Assembly: GCA_038331135.1 (NCBI GenBank)
Contig: JBBQOS010000024.1
Location: forward strand, 1-14,564
Length of the DNA stretch: 14,564 nucleotides
Source of the DNA: UBA9337 sp038331135
GTDB lineage: Bacteria; Patescibacteriota; Minisyncoccia; Moranbacterales; UBA9337
Reading direction: 5' to 3'
Shown piece after piece: positions 4,863-13,115 of this stretch. The notes beneath the pieces were generated by a model. It had not been told where the DNA came from. It searched no databases and saw only the letters and a list, made by a program, of their open reading frames with translations. How positions within the stretch are numbered: position 1 is the first letter of the stretch; each line of letters opens with the position of its first letter. The translations under genes and the position numbers were made by a program.

Positions 4863-6002
4863 ATGGCTCTTAAAACTGCCGATCAAATTAAAGAAGTACT
4901 CTTATCCGCTAAAAAAGTATTAATTTTGTTGCCTCAAAATCCAAACAACGATGCTATTGGCGCAGGTTTTGCTTTTTACTTATTTTTAAAAGAAAAAAAC
5001 ATTGAATCAGATATCGCCACCAATGATCCTTTGGGAAACATAGGTAAACTCACTTTCTTGCCTAAGCCGGACCATATTCAAAATACCGTTTTGGGCGCTC
5101 GAGATTTCATCTTATCTTTTAATACCAAATACAACAAAATAACCAGTATTAAAACCAAAGAACTGGCCGAAGAAACTAGAATATATATTACGCCCGAAAA
5201 AGGCACTATTGACCCACGAGATTTTTCTTTTATCCCAGCTGAGTTTAAATACAATTTACTAGTCTGCATCAATTCTCCTGACAAAGAATCTTTTGGGAAA
5301 ATATTTGAAGATAATCCTGATATTTTTTATGAAGTTCCTATTATTAATATTGACAATCATAATGCTAATGATAATTTTGGACAAATAAATTTAGTGGACA
5401 TAAAAGCATCCTCGGTTTGCGAAATTATTTTTGACTTTTTTGTTGACGTCGACAAGTCCTTGATAAAAAACGATATCGCTAAATGTCTTTTGACTGGAAT
5501 CATTAGTGCTACCAAAAGTTTCCAAAATACCAAAACTACCCCCCATGCCCTTAAGATATCTTCGGAATTAATGGTGCTGGGAGCCGATCAGCAAGAAATT
5601 ATTCGCCATCTATTTAAAACCCAACCTTTTAATATCTTAAAACTTTGGGGGAGAATAATGTCTAAATTGAAATGGGACGAAAATTTAAAACTTATCTGGT
5701 CAATTGTTTCACTGGAAGATTTTGTTCAAAGCCGAACAGAACCATCTGATATTTCTTTTATTTTGGATAAAATTCAAAACAATTATGAGGCTGGCGAGGT
5801 TTTCTTAATATTATATACCGCTTCAAATCGAAAAATTAAAGGTATTTTAAAATTTACTAATCCTGAAAGGTTATCAGGGACTCCTCCTTTTGAAAATAGT
5901 CAATTAACTGGAGATTTTTTTGAATTTGAGTTAGATTTCGAAAACACTGCGATGGCTGAGATTTATTGTCTAAACAAGCTAAAAACTTTTTTGGTTCAGT
6001 AA
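4863..6002 (+). CDS. DHH-family (NrnA-like) protein, probably inactive
   Basis: 379 residues, close to the length of NrnA-type oligoribonuclease/pAp phosphatases. The fold is recognisable: motif I region NPNNDAIGA (26-34), motif II NLLVCINSPD (131-140), motif III INIDNHNANDNFG (161-173), then VDIKASSVCEIIFDF (178-192), which matches the VDTSASSVSEM-type segment of NrnA, and motif IV TGIISATKSF (211-220). The metal ligands are largely gone: D-x-D is N28-x-D30, the motif II Asp is N137, DHH is D164-N-H, and the motif IV Asp is A216. The C-terminal DHHA1 GGGH motif is not seen. It is therefore likely a non-catalytic binding or scaffold protein (inference). It has its own promoter and terminator, directly upstream of the pilus ATPase gene. 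Confidence 0.75.
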   Translation: MALKTADQIKEVLLSAKKVLILLPQNPNNDAIGAGFAFYLFLKEKNIESDIATNDPLGNIGKLTFLPKPDHIQNTVLGARDFILSFNTKYNKITSIKTKELAEETRIYITPEKGTIDPRDFSFIPAEFKYNLLVCINSPDKESFGKIFEDNPDIFYEVPIINIDNHNANDNFGQINLVDIKASSVCEIIFDFFVDVDKSLIKNDIAKCLLTGIISATKSFQNTKTTPHALKISSELMVLGADQQEIIRHLFKTQPFNILKLWGRIMSKLKWDENLKLIWSIVSLEDFVQSRTEPSDISFILDKIQNNYEAGEVFLILYTASNRKIKGILKFTNPERLSGTPPFENSQLTGDFFEFELDFENTAMAEIYCLNKLKTFLVQ

Positions 6003-6029
6003 GAAATGTTATTTAATAAATACTGTTAG

Positions 6030-6054
6030 AAAACCAACACTCAGGTTGGTTTTT
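6030..6054 (+). terminator. intrinsic terminator of the DHH-like gene
   Basis: AAAACCAAC (6030-6038) and GTTGGTTTT (6045-6053) with a 6-base loop, ending in five T. It separates the DHH-like gene from the pilus ATPase gene. Confidence 0.85.
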
Positions 6055-6055
6055 G

Positions 6056-6064
6056 TGCTATAAT
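6056..6064 (+). promoter_or_regulatory. extended -10 promoter of the tandem ATPase gene
   Basis: TGC-TATAAT: a consensus -10 (6059-6064) with an upstream TG (extended -10). There is no good -35, and the would-be -35 lies in the preceding terminator. The leader is about 27 A/T-rich bases with no Shine-Dalgarno site. Confidence 0.55.
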
Positions 6065-6097
6065 ATAAATATATTATAAAATTAAAAAATAAAAAAT

Positions 6098-9000
6098 ATG
6101 ACAACTACAATAACTGCCAAAAAAACTAATGAACAAGACATTAAGAAAAATGATCTTGTTAACAGAAAGATTTCTGATTTTAACCGATATGAGGAGGAGC
6201 AAGCAGCTGCTACTTTAGCTAAAGAATTAAATTTATCTTACCTAGACTTGAATATTTTTCCCTTAGACATTGAAGCGCTAAGAAATATACCTGAGCAAGA
6301 TTCGATTAAGTTCAAAGTTGGCTTAATTAAAAAAACTGGTAAAAAAGTTCGAATGGTAACACCTGATCCGACTAATCTAAAAACAATAGAGTATTTAAAT
6401 TCACTCAAAAACGATAAGGGCTGGGAAGTAAATATTTCTTTAATTTCTCAGTCAGCTATGAATAATCTGTGGAAGAAATATAAAGAAAATATCTTAATGG
6501 AAACCCTTGATTTTTTCCTTATTTCACTTTCTGGAAAAGATCTGGATGAATTTGAAGAAAAATTTAAAGAATTGCTGTCACTGAAAGAAAGAATAACTGA
6601 AATGAACACCAGTGATATATTGAAAATCATATTCTCTGGAGCTATTAAAATGGGCGCCAGCGATATCCATTTTGAACCTCAAAAAGATAGCGTCCGAATG
6701 CGTTACCGAATTGATGGAGTGTTGCAGATTGTGGGAGATTTTTTTCCATCCTCTTACAAAGCCATATTGTCTCGAGTGAAAATGGTAGGAAAAATGAAAT
6801 TAAATTTAAGAGACATTTCACAAGATGGTCATTTTTCAATTACGCTTGACAAGAAAGATGGATTTGGGAGAGTAGATATTCGCGCCAGTATTATACCTGG
6901 TAAATATGGAGAAAGCATTGTACTTAGACTTTTGAGTCAATCCTCAATTGCCGTAGACATTGAAAAACTTGGGCTAAAAGGATTATCTTACGAACAAGTT
7001 TCACTTCAGTTGTTAAAACCCAATGGGATGATTTTAATAACCGGTCCAACCGGTAGCGGCAAGACCACTACCCTTTATTCTTTTTTAAAAAAATTAAACA
7101 CTCCTACCATAAAAATCATAACCATTGAAGATCCAATTGAATACGAAATTAAAGGAATTTCTCAAACCCAAGTTCAAAATGATAGAGGTTTTACTTTCAG
7201 CGACGGGCTCAGAGCTATCGTTCGACAAGATCCTGATATTATTTTGGTGGGAGAAATAAGAGATAGTGAAACAGCTGAAATTTCAGTAAATGCTGCCCTA
7301 ACTGGTCATTTGGTTTTCTCTACTTTACATACCAACAATGCGCCTGCTTCAGTTTCTAGACTACTAGAACTAGGTGTCAGACCTTCACTAATTGCGTCTT
7401 CAGTAAATATTTTTATGGCTCAGCGATTGGTGCGCCAACTCTGTCCTCATTGCAAAGAACAATACACGCCTGCTGCAGAAACTATCAATACTATTAAAAA
7501 ATTAATCTCCATCATATCTCCAAAATCTAAAATAGAAATTCCTAAAAAAATAGAATTCTTATATAAATCAACTGGATGTACCCAGTGCAACAATTTAGGT
7601 TATAAAGGAAGAATCGGAATATTTGAAACTCTCACCATTGATGAAAAAATGGAAAAATTAATTATTGAAATGGCCAGTGAAAGCGAAATAACTAAAGTAG
7701 CCCTAGAAAGCGGGATGATAACCATGACTCAAGATGGAATCCTAAAAGTTTTGGAAGGCATAACTTCTATGGAAGAAGTTTGGAGGGTTACCGGACAAAC
7801 AGCGTTTTTACAAGATATCTACGAAGAGTTAATGAACCAATCTTTATCTCGAAGCATCCCTATTTCGGAAAAAAATCTAACTGATGCCAGTTTTTATGTT
7901 AAGAACTTGACCAAATTTAATGAAAATATTAAAAAAATTAATTCCAATGAGTTGGTTGAAATAATTATTGTAGTTGCACTTCTTTTGTCAGCTGGAGATA
8001 TCCACATTGAACCAGAAAATGACACCATAAAAATAAGATACCGCATTGATGGAATTCTTCAAGATATCGCTTTTATTCCGCTAAATGAATATCCATCTCT
8101 ACTGGGCAGAATAAAAATGCTCTCTGGATTAAAAACAGGCGTTCGTGCTGGAGTAGAAGATAGTCGGTTTAAAATATCTGTAGCTAAAAAATACGAAACT
8201 ATTACAGACACCGAAATAGATGTTCGTGTTTCAATTATTTTAGGTGGCTACGGAGAAACCGTCGTTATGCGACTATTGAATAAATCTGCCACTGCCTTGG
8301 AAATTGATAAATTAGGAATCCGTAAAGAAAATTTGGATAAATTGCTAGAACAAATTAAGAGACCCCACGGCATAGTTTTAAATACCGGACCTACTGGCAG
8401 TGGGAAATCCACCACTCTTTACAGTTTATTAAAGATTTTAAACAATCCTGAAGTTAAAATAATTACTGTAGAAGATCCTATCGAATATCAATTGTCTGGG
8501 ATTTTGCAAACCCAAGTAAATGAAGACGCTGGATACAGTTTTGCAACCGCTCTTCGGGCTTTACTGCGCCAAAATCCTAATATTATCATGATTGGAGAAA
8601 TTCGAGATAATGAAACCGCCAAGACAGCTATTCAAGCTTCTTTAACAGGACATCTAATTCTCTCTACTATCCATACCAACGATGCCGCCTCTTCTGTAAA
8701 CAGATTGCTCAATATGGATGTTGATTCCGATGAATTAGCCACTTCAGTCAATGCGTTTATGGCACAACGCTTAGTAAGGAAACTTTGTACCTGCAAAGAA
8801 ATTATTGACATACCAGAGAAGCTCCAACTTGAAATAAATAAAACTGTCGCTTTAATATCTCCTCAAGCAAAAATATCAATCCCCTCCAACACAAAAATTT
8901 ACAAACCCAAAGGTTGCGATAAGTGTAATTTTATTGGATACAAAGGCAGAACCACTATAAGCGAAATAATGGTTATTGATAAAGATATAGAAAAGTTAAT

Positions 9001-9145
9001 TTCTCTCAATGCCCTTTCTTCAGAAATAAAAAGGAAAGCTATAGAAAATGGAATGCTTACGATGTACCAGGATGGGATACTTAAAATCCTAGAAGGAGAG
9101 ACCACCATCGAAGAGGTCAATCATGTCGCTAAAGACGAAACTTAG
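6098..9145 (+). CDS. tandem-duplicated PilB/GspE assembly ATPase
   Basis: 1015 residues, against about 550-600 for an ordinary PilB. Residues about 25-125 form one GspE/PilB N-terminal domain. Unit 1 (about 165-565): DIHFEP at 189, Walker A GPTGSGKT 316-323, Asp box IEDPIEYE 343-350, Walker B DPDIILVGEIRD 378-389, His box TGHLVFSTLHT (H404, H411), zinc cysteines C449/C452 and C494/C497. Unit 2 (about 615-1010): DIHIEP at 634, Walker A GPTGSGKS 764-771, VEDPIEY, NPNIIMIGEIRD 826-837, H852 and H859, cysteines C897/C899 and C940/C943. Equivalent motifs lie 448 residues apart. PilB hexamers power type IV pilus extension at the inner membrane; here three chains could make one hexamer (inference). 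The frame is uninterrupted through the junction. Confidence 0.9.
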   Translation: MTTTITAKKTNEQDIKKNDLVNRKISDFNRYEEEQAAATLAKELNLSYLDLNIFPLDIEALRNIPEQDSIKFKVGLIKKTGKKVRMVTPDPTNLKTIEYLNSLKNDKGWEVNISLISQSAMNNLWKKYKENILMETLDFFLISLSGKDLDEFEEKFKELLSLKERITEMNTSDILKIIFSGAIKMGASDIHFEPQKDSVRMRYRIDGVLQIVGDFFPSSYKAILSRVKMVGKMKLNLRDISQDGHFSITLDKKDGFGRVDIRASIIPGKYGESIVLRLLSQSSIAVDIEKLGLKGLSYEQVSLQLLKPNGMILITGPTGSGKTTTLYSFLKKLNTPTIKIITIEDPIEYEIKGISQTQVQNDRGFTFSDGLRAIVRQDPDIILVGEIRDSETAEISVNAALTGHLVFSTLHTNNAPASVSRLLELGVRPSLIASSVNIFMAQRLVRQLCPHCKEQYTPAAETINTIKKLISIISPKSKIEIPKKIEFLYKSTGCTQCNNLGYKGRIGIFETLTIDEKMEKLIIEMASESEITKVALESGMITMTQDGILKVLEGITSMEEVWRVTGQTAFLQDIYEELMNQSLSRSIPISEKNLTDASFYVKNLTKFNENIKKINSNELVEIIIVVALLLSAGDIHIEPENDTIKIRYRIDGILQDIAFIPLNEYPSLLGRIKMLSGLKTGVRAGVEDSRFKISVAKKYETITDTEIDVRVSIILGGYGETVVMRLLNKSATALEIDKLGIRKENLDKLLEQIKRPHGIVLNTGPTGSGKSTTLYSLLKILNNPEVKIITVEDPIEYQLSGILQTQVNEDAGYSFATALRALLRQNPNIIMIGEIRDNETAKTAIQASLTGHLILSTIHTNDAASSVNRLLNMDVDSDELATSVNAFMAQRLVRKLCTCKEIIDIPEKLQLEINKTVALISPQAKISIPSNTKIYKPKGCDKCNFIGYKGRTTISEIMVIDKDIEKLISLNALSSEIKRKAIENGMLTMYQDGILKILEGETTIEEVNHVAKDET

Positions 9146-9152
9146 AAAAAAT

Positions 9153-9182
9153 AAAAAAGCTCCAGCAAGTCGGAGCTTTTTT
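9153..9182 (+). terminator. strong intrinsic terminator after the tandem ATPase
   Basis: AAAAAAGCTCC (9153-9163) and GGAGCTTTTTT (9172-9182), an 11-pair stem with an 8-base loop and a run of six T. Confidence 0.9.
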
Positions 9183-9433
9183 GTTGCGTTTATTGATCTG
9201 CAGACAGTCCCAAAAAATAAATTTTTTAGGTAGAGAACGGTGTCGAGGTATGACGCAGTCGAAACCACCTCACCCATATCTGGACGAAAGCTCCCAAATT
9301 GAGGATAAAAGATAGTGACCCCCAATTGCCTACAGAACAATAAAAACAACTTTTTTGTAACTTTTCAAAACTGATTTATTGTCATTTTTCATGACTTTTA
9401 ATGTTAGCATATCTTTATTTTTTTGTCAATAGG
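9183..9433. other. intergenic region with a GC-richer patch
   Basis: No convincing gene. A stretch at about 9229-9295 is roughly half G+C by eye, clearly above its surroundings, and contains GGTG/AGGT arms that can pair with ACCT/CACC near 9267-9274. A small dyad, GTCAT-N5-ATGAC, lies at 9381-9395. It may hold a small RNA or a relic; nothing recognisable. Confidence 0.3.
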
Positions 9434-9442
9434 TGTTATACT
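9434..9442 (+). promoter_or_regulatory. extended -10 promoter upstream of ruvB
   Basis: TGT-TATACT (TG at 9434-9435, -10 at 9437-9442). The -35 at 17 bases is the weak TTTATT (9414-9419). The start would be near 9449, with a leader of about 100 bases to the preferred ruvB start. Confidence 0.45.
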
Positions 9443-9547
9443 AAACACATAACATACAACATAAAGCATGAGACGCCTTTTAAAATTGTGTAGAATAAAC
9501 CTATTAAACAATGATTCTGTGTTTCATGCCCCATGTTCCATGATTTT
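9443..9547 (+). repeat. CAT-rich heptamer-like repeats in the ruvB leader
   Basis: Two short arrays: CAT triplets mostly 7 bases apart at about 9447-9469 (AACATAC, AACATAA, AGCATGA), and TTTCATG, CCCCATG, TTCCATG at about 9522-9542. The first in-frame ATG (9533) lies inside the second array. Confidence 0.35.
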
Positions 9548-10537
9548 ATGGTTATTACCAATTCGAAAGAACAAGAAGAAGATAAAAAAATAGATTCAAC
9601 CCTACGGCCTCAAAGTTTTAATGAATACATAGGGCAAGAAAAAATTAAGAAAAATTTGCACATTTTATTAAGTGCAGCTAAAAAAAGGAATGAACCGGTT
9701 GATCACATTTTACTTTATGGTCCTGCGGGATTAGGCAAAACTACTCTTTCTAATATCATTGCTAAAGAAATGAATGTGGGAATAAAAATAACTTCCGGTC
9801 CAGCCATTGAAAGAGTGGGTGATTTGGGCTCAATTTTAACCAATCTAAATGATGGAGATGTTTTATTTATAGATGAAATTCATCGCCTCAATAAACTAGT
9901 AGAAGAAATTCTTTATCCAGCCATGGAAGATTACAAGCTAGACATTATTGTTGGCAAGGGACCATCTGCTCGTACCTTACAATTAGATTTACCACATTTT
10001 ACTTTGATAGGTGCTACTACCAGACTAGGATCAATTTCTAATCCTTTGCGCGACAGATTTGGAGCTATTTATAAATTAAATTTTTATGAAACAGGAGAAA
10101 TTCAATCTATCATTAAGCGCTCAAGTCGAATCTTAAATATTGAAGTTAATGAAGATGGCTGTAAAAATATTTCTATTTGTAGTCGTCAAACTCCCCGAGT
10201 GGCTAATCGTATCTTAAAAAGAGTAAGAGATTTTGCGCAAATGGAAAATATGGATATAATAGATAAAGAGATATCTCAAAGAGCTTTAAAAATGATTGAT
10301 ATTGATGAACTTGGTCTTGAGCCAGCCGATCGAGATATAATTAGAATAATTATAGAAAATTTTAAAGGTGGTCCAGTGGGCGTTCAAACCATTGCAGCTG
10401 CCACTCACGAAGAAGTTCAAACTATTGAAGATGTGTACGAGCCTTTCTTAATTCAGTGCGGATTATTAGCTCGCACACCTCGTGGAAGAATTGTCACAGA
10501 AAAAGGTTATCATCATTTGGGGTATCCTATTAAATAA
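9548..10537 (+). CDS. ruvB: Holliday junction branch migration helicase RuvB
   Basis: 329 residues from ATG 9548. RuvB is the hexameric AAA+ motor that drives branch migration with RuvA and hands junctions to RuvC. Motifs: STLRPQSFNEYIGQEK near the N-terminus; Walker A GPAGLGKT (58-65); Walker B LFIDEIH (D109, E110); sensor 1 GATTR (155-159); arginine finger region RDRFG (168-172); the C-terminal winged helix with GGPVGVQTIAAATHEE and EPFLIQCGLLARTPRGR. Length is typical. An in-frame ATG at 9533 would add MFHDF, but it lies in a CATG repeat array; neither start has a Shine-Dalgarno site. It is probably the first gene of an operon with the two membrane-protein genes downstream. No ruvA or ruvC is in this window. 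Confidence 0.95.
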   Translation: MVITNSKEQEEDKKIDSTLRPQSFNEYIGQEKIKKNLHILLSAAKKRNEPVDHILLYGPAGLGKTTLSNIIAKEMNVGIKITSGPAIERVGDLGSILTNLNDGDVLFIDEIHRLNKLVEEILYPAMEDYKLDIIVGKGPSARTLQLDLPHFTLIGATTRLGSISNPLRDRFGAIYKLNFYETGEIQSIIKRSSRILNIEVNEDGCKNISICSRQTPRVANRILKRVRDFAQMENMDIIDKEISQRALKMIDIDELGLEPADRDIIRIIIENFKGGPVGVQTIAAATHEEVQTIEDVYEPFLIQCGLLARTPRGRIVTEKGYHHLGYPIK

Positions 10538-10620
10538 AAATATAAAAATAAAAACTCGCGCAATAAAAATAAATAACTCTAGTTTACAAAAAGTACTAGG
10601 CTGCGTTGGTCTTAAAAAAT

Positions 10621-10866
10621 ATGAATATTGCATTTACTGCATTTTACTTGATGTTTTTGATGGGATGTCTTGTGGCCAGTATTTTTATAATTTATCACAT
10701 TACTCGTTATTCCATAAATAAAAAATCATCAACTATTATGCTTGTTTTATTTATTACTGTCTTACTAATCTTACTGACAATTAATTTTTCAATCTTCTCA
10801 AGTTTAGATACAGAGGAGGCTTTTGATTTTATTTCAACTTTTAATATCAACTCATCATCTTTTTAA
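10621..10866 (+). CDS. small two-helix membrane protein
   Basis: 81 residues from ATG 10621; a TTG at 10606 would add five residues. Two hydrophobic helices at about 5-25 (FTAFYLMFLMGCLVASIFIIY) and 39-60 (IMLVLFITVLLILLTINF), separated by a basic loop (RYSINKK), with a short polar C-terminal tail. No conserved family recognised. The basic loop predicts that the turn faces the cytoplasm. It lies 83 bases after ruvB and 11 bases before the PH-domain membrane protein, so it is probably co-transcribed and may work with the latter at the membrane (inference). Confidence 0.65.
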   Translation: MNIAFTAFYLMFLMGCLVASIFIIYHITRYSINKKSSTIMLVLFITVLLILLTINFSIFSSLDTEEAFDFISTFNINSSSF

Positions 10867-10877
10867 AAATAAAAATT

Positions 10878-11450
10878 ATGCAAAAATTTGAGAAATTTCA
10901 TTTTCATGGCCAACACAAAGGAGAAATAATTATAAAAATAATTCGTCGCCACTGGTTTAATATCTTAGAACAATACTTTGTAATTATCGGGGTTTTGTTT
11001 TTGATGCTTGCCTCGCTCCAATTCTTACCGATGTATTTCGCAGACAACAATGAACTGCCTATTTTCTTTTTCATCGAAAGTTTTTTATTAGTGCTTCTTT
11101 GGATTTATTCTTTTATTATTTGGATTGATTTTTATTTCGATGTTTGGATTATCACTAATGAAAGAATTGTTAATATTGAACAAAAAGCTCTTTTTGTTCG
11201 AACTATCAGTGAATTAAAATTCGATAAAATTCAAGATGTTTCTGTTAGTATTATCGGATTAATTCCTACTATTTTAAATTTTGGAGATGTTCATGTGCAA
11301 ACTGCCGGAAATACTGAAAGGTTTCTTTTTCACAAAGTACCCGATCCACAAAAAATTAAAGGCTTGATTATGAATATACAAAGTATGACGATGCGCAAAG
11401 ACGAGGCCGAGGCCATCCACCGCATCTCCCCTCTTTTAAGAAATATTTAG
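10878..11450 (+). CDS. membrane-anchored bacterial PH-domain (YdbS-like) protein
   Basis: 190 residues. An amphipathic start (MQKFEKFHFHGQHKGEIIIKIIRRHW) leads into two membrane helices, about 33-54 and 61-85. A bacterial PH (bPH2, YdbS/YdbT-type) domain follows at about 86-165: DVWIITNERIVNIEQKALF, then RTISELKFDKIQDVSVSIIG, LNFGDVHVQTAG and the closing helix PDPQKIKGLIMNIQSM. Helices followed by a PH domain with the ITNERI and IQDV signatures are typical of the family; function is poorly defined. The last 17 codons (DEAEAIHRISPLLRNI and stop) use GC-rich codons unlike the rest and are repeated exactly at 13193-13243. No clear terminator follows. Confidence 0.85.
   Translation: MQKFEKFHFHGQHKGEIIIKIIRRHWFNILEQYFVIIGVLFLMLASLQFLPMYFADNNELPIFFFIESFLLVLLWIYSFIIWIDFYFDVWIITNERIVNIEQKALFVRTISELKFDKIQDVSVSIIGLIPTILNFGDVHVQTAGNTERFLFHKVPDPQKIKGLIMNIQSMTMRKDEAEAIHRISPLLRNI
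11399..11449 (+). repeat. 51-base perfect direct repeat, copy 1
   Basis: The 3' end of the PH-domain gene, identical base for base to 13193-13243 and 1794 bases upstream of it. Flanking homology on the 5' side is only moderate, so the identity ends abruptly. Confidence 0.85.
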
Positions 11451-11507
11451 TCCTTAAATAAATATCCATAATTTTTGATTTTTTTATATAACCATTTATT
11501 TTAAAAA

Positions 11508-11516
11508 TGCTATGCT
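11508..11516 (+). promoter_or_regulatory. extended -10 promoter, leaderless
   Basis: TGC-TATGCT (-10 at 11511-11516, TG at 11508-11509). It ends 7 bases before ATG 11524, so transcription should begin at or beside that codon. No good -35. Confidence 0.5.
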
Positions 11517-11523
11517 CCGTATG

Positions 11524-13041
11524 ATGGAAAATGTTTCAAATACAGAAAAACCAAAAGATCACCTAAAAAATAACGAACATTCTATTGCCATCGAGAGTTT
11601 GAATTTTGGTGATTCAACTATTAATTTTTTTGATTTTGAAAATTTTGATCCAAAAATTGATACCAAAGATGTTGAAATTCCACTTTTTTTACAAAGCTAT
11701 TTCGGAACAAAAAATGAAGCTGATGGAACATTAAATATAGGTAACGAGATGAAAAGTGGCTCATCGACATATTTTGAGACAATACAGGATCCTCAGTGGA
11801 AAGAAAAACTTTTTGTTTTCATTGATGAATATTTAAACACTGAAGGGAATTTTATTTTAGACAGTCTCGAGATTGATTCGATAAAAGAACTAACGCCCAA
11901 AAAAATTGCCCAACTTTCTATCGCTATCGTTAAGTCGTTATCTCATTATTCATATAAAAATGGCCTAGCCTATGGCGAAGAAGCTGATCATAAATCTTGC
12001 ACCGAACTTTTACAAGAAGGCTTAGATAATAAAGGTGATTCAAAGTGGATAGGCAATGGAGTTTGCAGAAATTTTTCTTGCAATGTTAAAGCTGTTTTTG
12101 AAACTCTTAAATCTTTCCAGATAGACAATTCTCTAAAAAATTCATACTGCGCTTATACAGTAGCCAAGCTTTATGAAATTGAAAAAAGAGGTTATTCATA
12201 TGAACCAGGACATGCGTGGAACACATTTTTTACTTTAAACGAGAATAAAGACGTAAACATTATCGAAATGGATGCAACTTGGAGTGATAATGAAAAAATA
12301 TTGTTGGGCTTATCTTCTATAGATTATACTGAGCAACGCTTAGAGATTTTTTTGCATAAACTATCTACTAATTATTTTCATAAATTAAACAATACCGAAA
12401 TAGCAGAGCTATTAACCCACTATGAAAAAGTTTTAGCCCACAAAAATAATACCAAAAAAGAATACTATTTAAAAAGATTACGCAATATATTAGAAATAAA
12501 TAAAGATTTCGACACATTAACAAAGGGCTTGAAAGAAAAAATAAGAAAGAGTATTCCTGAAAATATTAATTTAAAAAAAATAAAAAAAGGAGTTAATATT
12601 TGGAATAAAATAGAAAAAGGAGACAAGCGATTTATCAAAATGATTCTTGAGGAAATATCAGATAATGAAAAATTCAGGGAATTAATTGATTCAGATATGG
12701 AAATCAGAACAATAACTAGAAAATATTGCCCGGAGTTTTTTAGACCATTCTCGCCAGAAAAAGACACTGTAGATCTTAAAGAAATGCTATATAAACTGGA
12801 AAAATCAATTTATTTTAAAAAGTATCTTGTTGGATATCTGCATGAAACAGCTGGTAGAAATACAAATCTCCGTAATGATATTAAGCCGGAAAACGCTAAA
12901 AAAATTATGGAGCTAGCTAGAGAAGTATTAAGAGATACAGATCCTGAATTATTTGATAAAAATTACAAAGATATTTCTTATTTTGAACTTATAAGTAATT
13001 TTGATAGTTTATATAAGACATTAAAAGAAAAAACCAACTAA
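11524..13041 (+). CDS. transglutaminase-like cysteine peptidase-fold protein
   Basis: 505 residues from ATG 11524, chosen because the -10 box ends 7 bases upstream; ATGs at 11512 and 11521 are alternatives, but the first overlaps the -10. A transglutaminase-like core occupies about 120-260: GNGVCRNFSC (C181), PGHAWNTFFTL (H230), IIEMDATWSDN (D250), giving the Cys-His-Asp triad in the usual order. The C-terminal 240 residues are charged and helical (KKEYYLKRLRNILEINK, GLKEKIRKSIPENINLKKIKKG), with no recognised domain. There is no signal peptide or membrane segment, so it appears cytoplasmic. Members of this superfamily are proteases, cross-linkers or deamidases; which applies here cannot be told. 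The gene lies between the two copies of the 51-base repeat. Confidence 0.75.
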   Translation: MENVSNTEKPKDHLKNNEHSIAIESLNFGDSTINFFDFENFDPKIDTKDVEIPLFLQSYFGTKNEADGTLNIGNEMKSGSSTYFETIQDPQWKEKLFVFIDEYLNTEGNFILDSLEIDSIKELTPKKIAQLSIAIVKSLSHYSYKNGLAYGEEADHKSCTELLQEGLDNKGDSKWIGNGVCRNFSCNVKAVFETLKSFQIDNSLKNSYCAYTVAKLYEIEKRGYSYEPGHAWNTFFTLNENKDVNIIEMDATWSDNEKILLGLSSIDYTEQRLEIFLHKLSTNYFHKLNNTEIAELLTHYEKVLAHKNNTKKEYYLKRLRNILEINKDFDTLTKGLKEKIRKSIPENINLKKIKKGVNIWNKIEKGDKRFIKMILEEISDNEKFRELIDSDMEIRTITRKYCPEFFRPFSPEKDTVDLKEMLYKLEKSIYFKKYLVGYLHETAGRNTNLRNDIKPENAKKIMELAREVLRDTDPELFDKNYKDISYFELISNFDSLYKTLKEKTN

Positions 13042-13058
13042 AGCCGGTGACAATCTAG

Positions 13059-13088
13059 AAATTATCCAAAAAATAATTTATCTTTTTT
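13059..13088 (+). terminator. weak AT-only terminator candidate
   Basis: AAATTAT (13059-13065) and ATAATTT (13073-13079) with a 7-base loop, then TTTTTT at 13083-13088. The position, 18 bases after the transglutaminase-like stop, is right, but the stem has no G-C pairs. Confidence 0.35.
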
Positions 13089-13115
13089 AAAAACAATTAC
13101 TAAACCATCCACTAA

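Noticed and set aside
9089..9349. 86-residue minus-strand frame across the pilB-like terminator
   Set aside because: It reads through a strong terminator hairpin and overlaps the tandem ATPase gene antisense; no initiation signals.
12465..12767. 100-residue minus-strand frame
   Set aside because: Antisense of the lysine-rich helical tail of the transglutaminase-like gene, which gives an artificial Phe/Ser/Ile-rich hydrophobic peptide.
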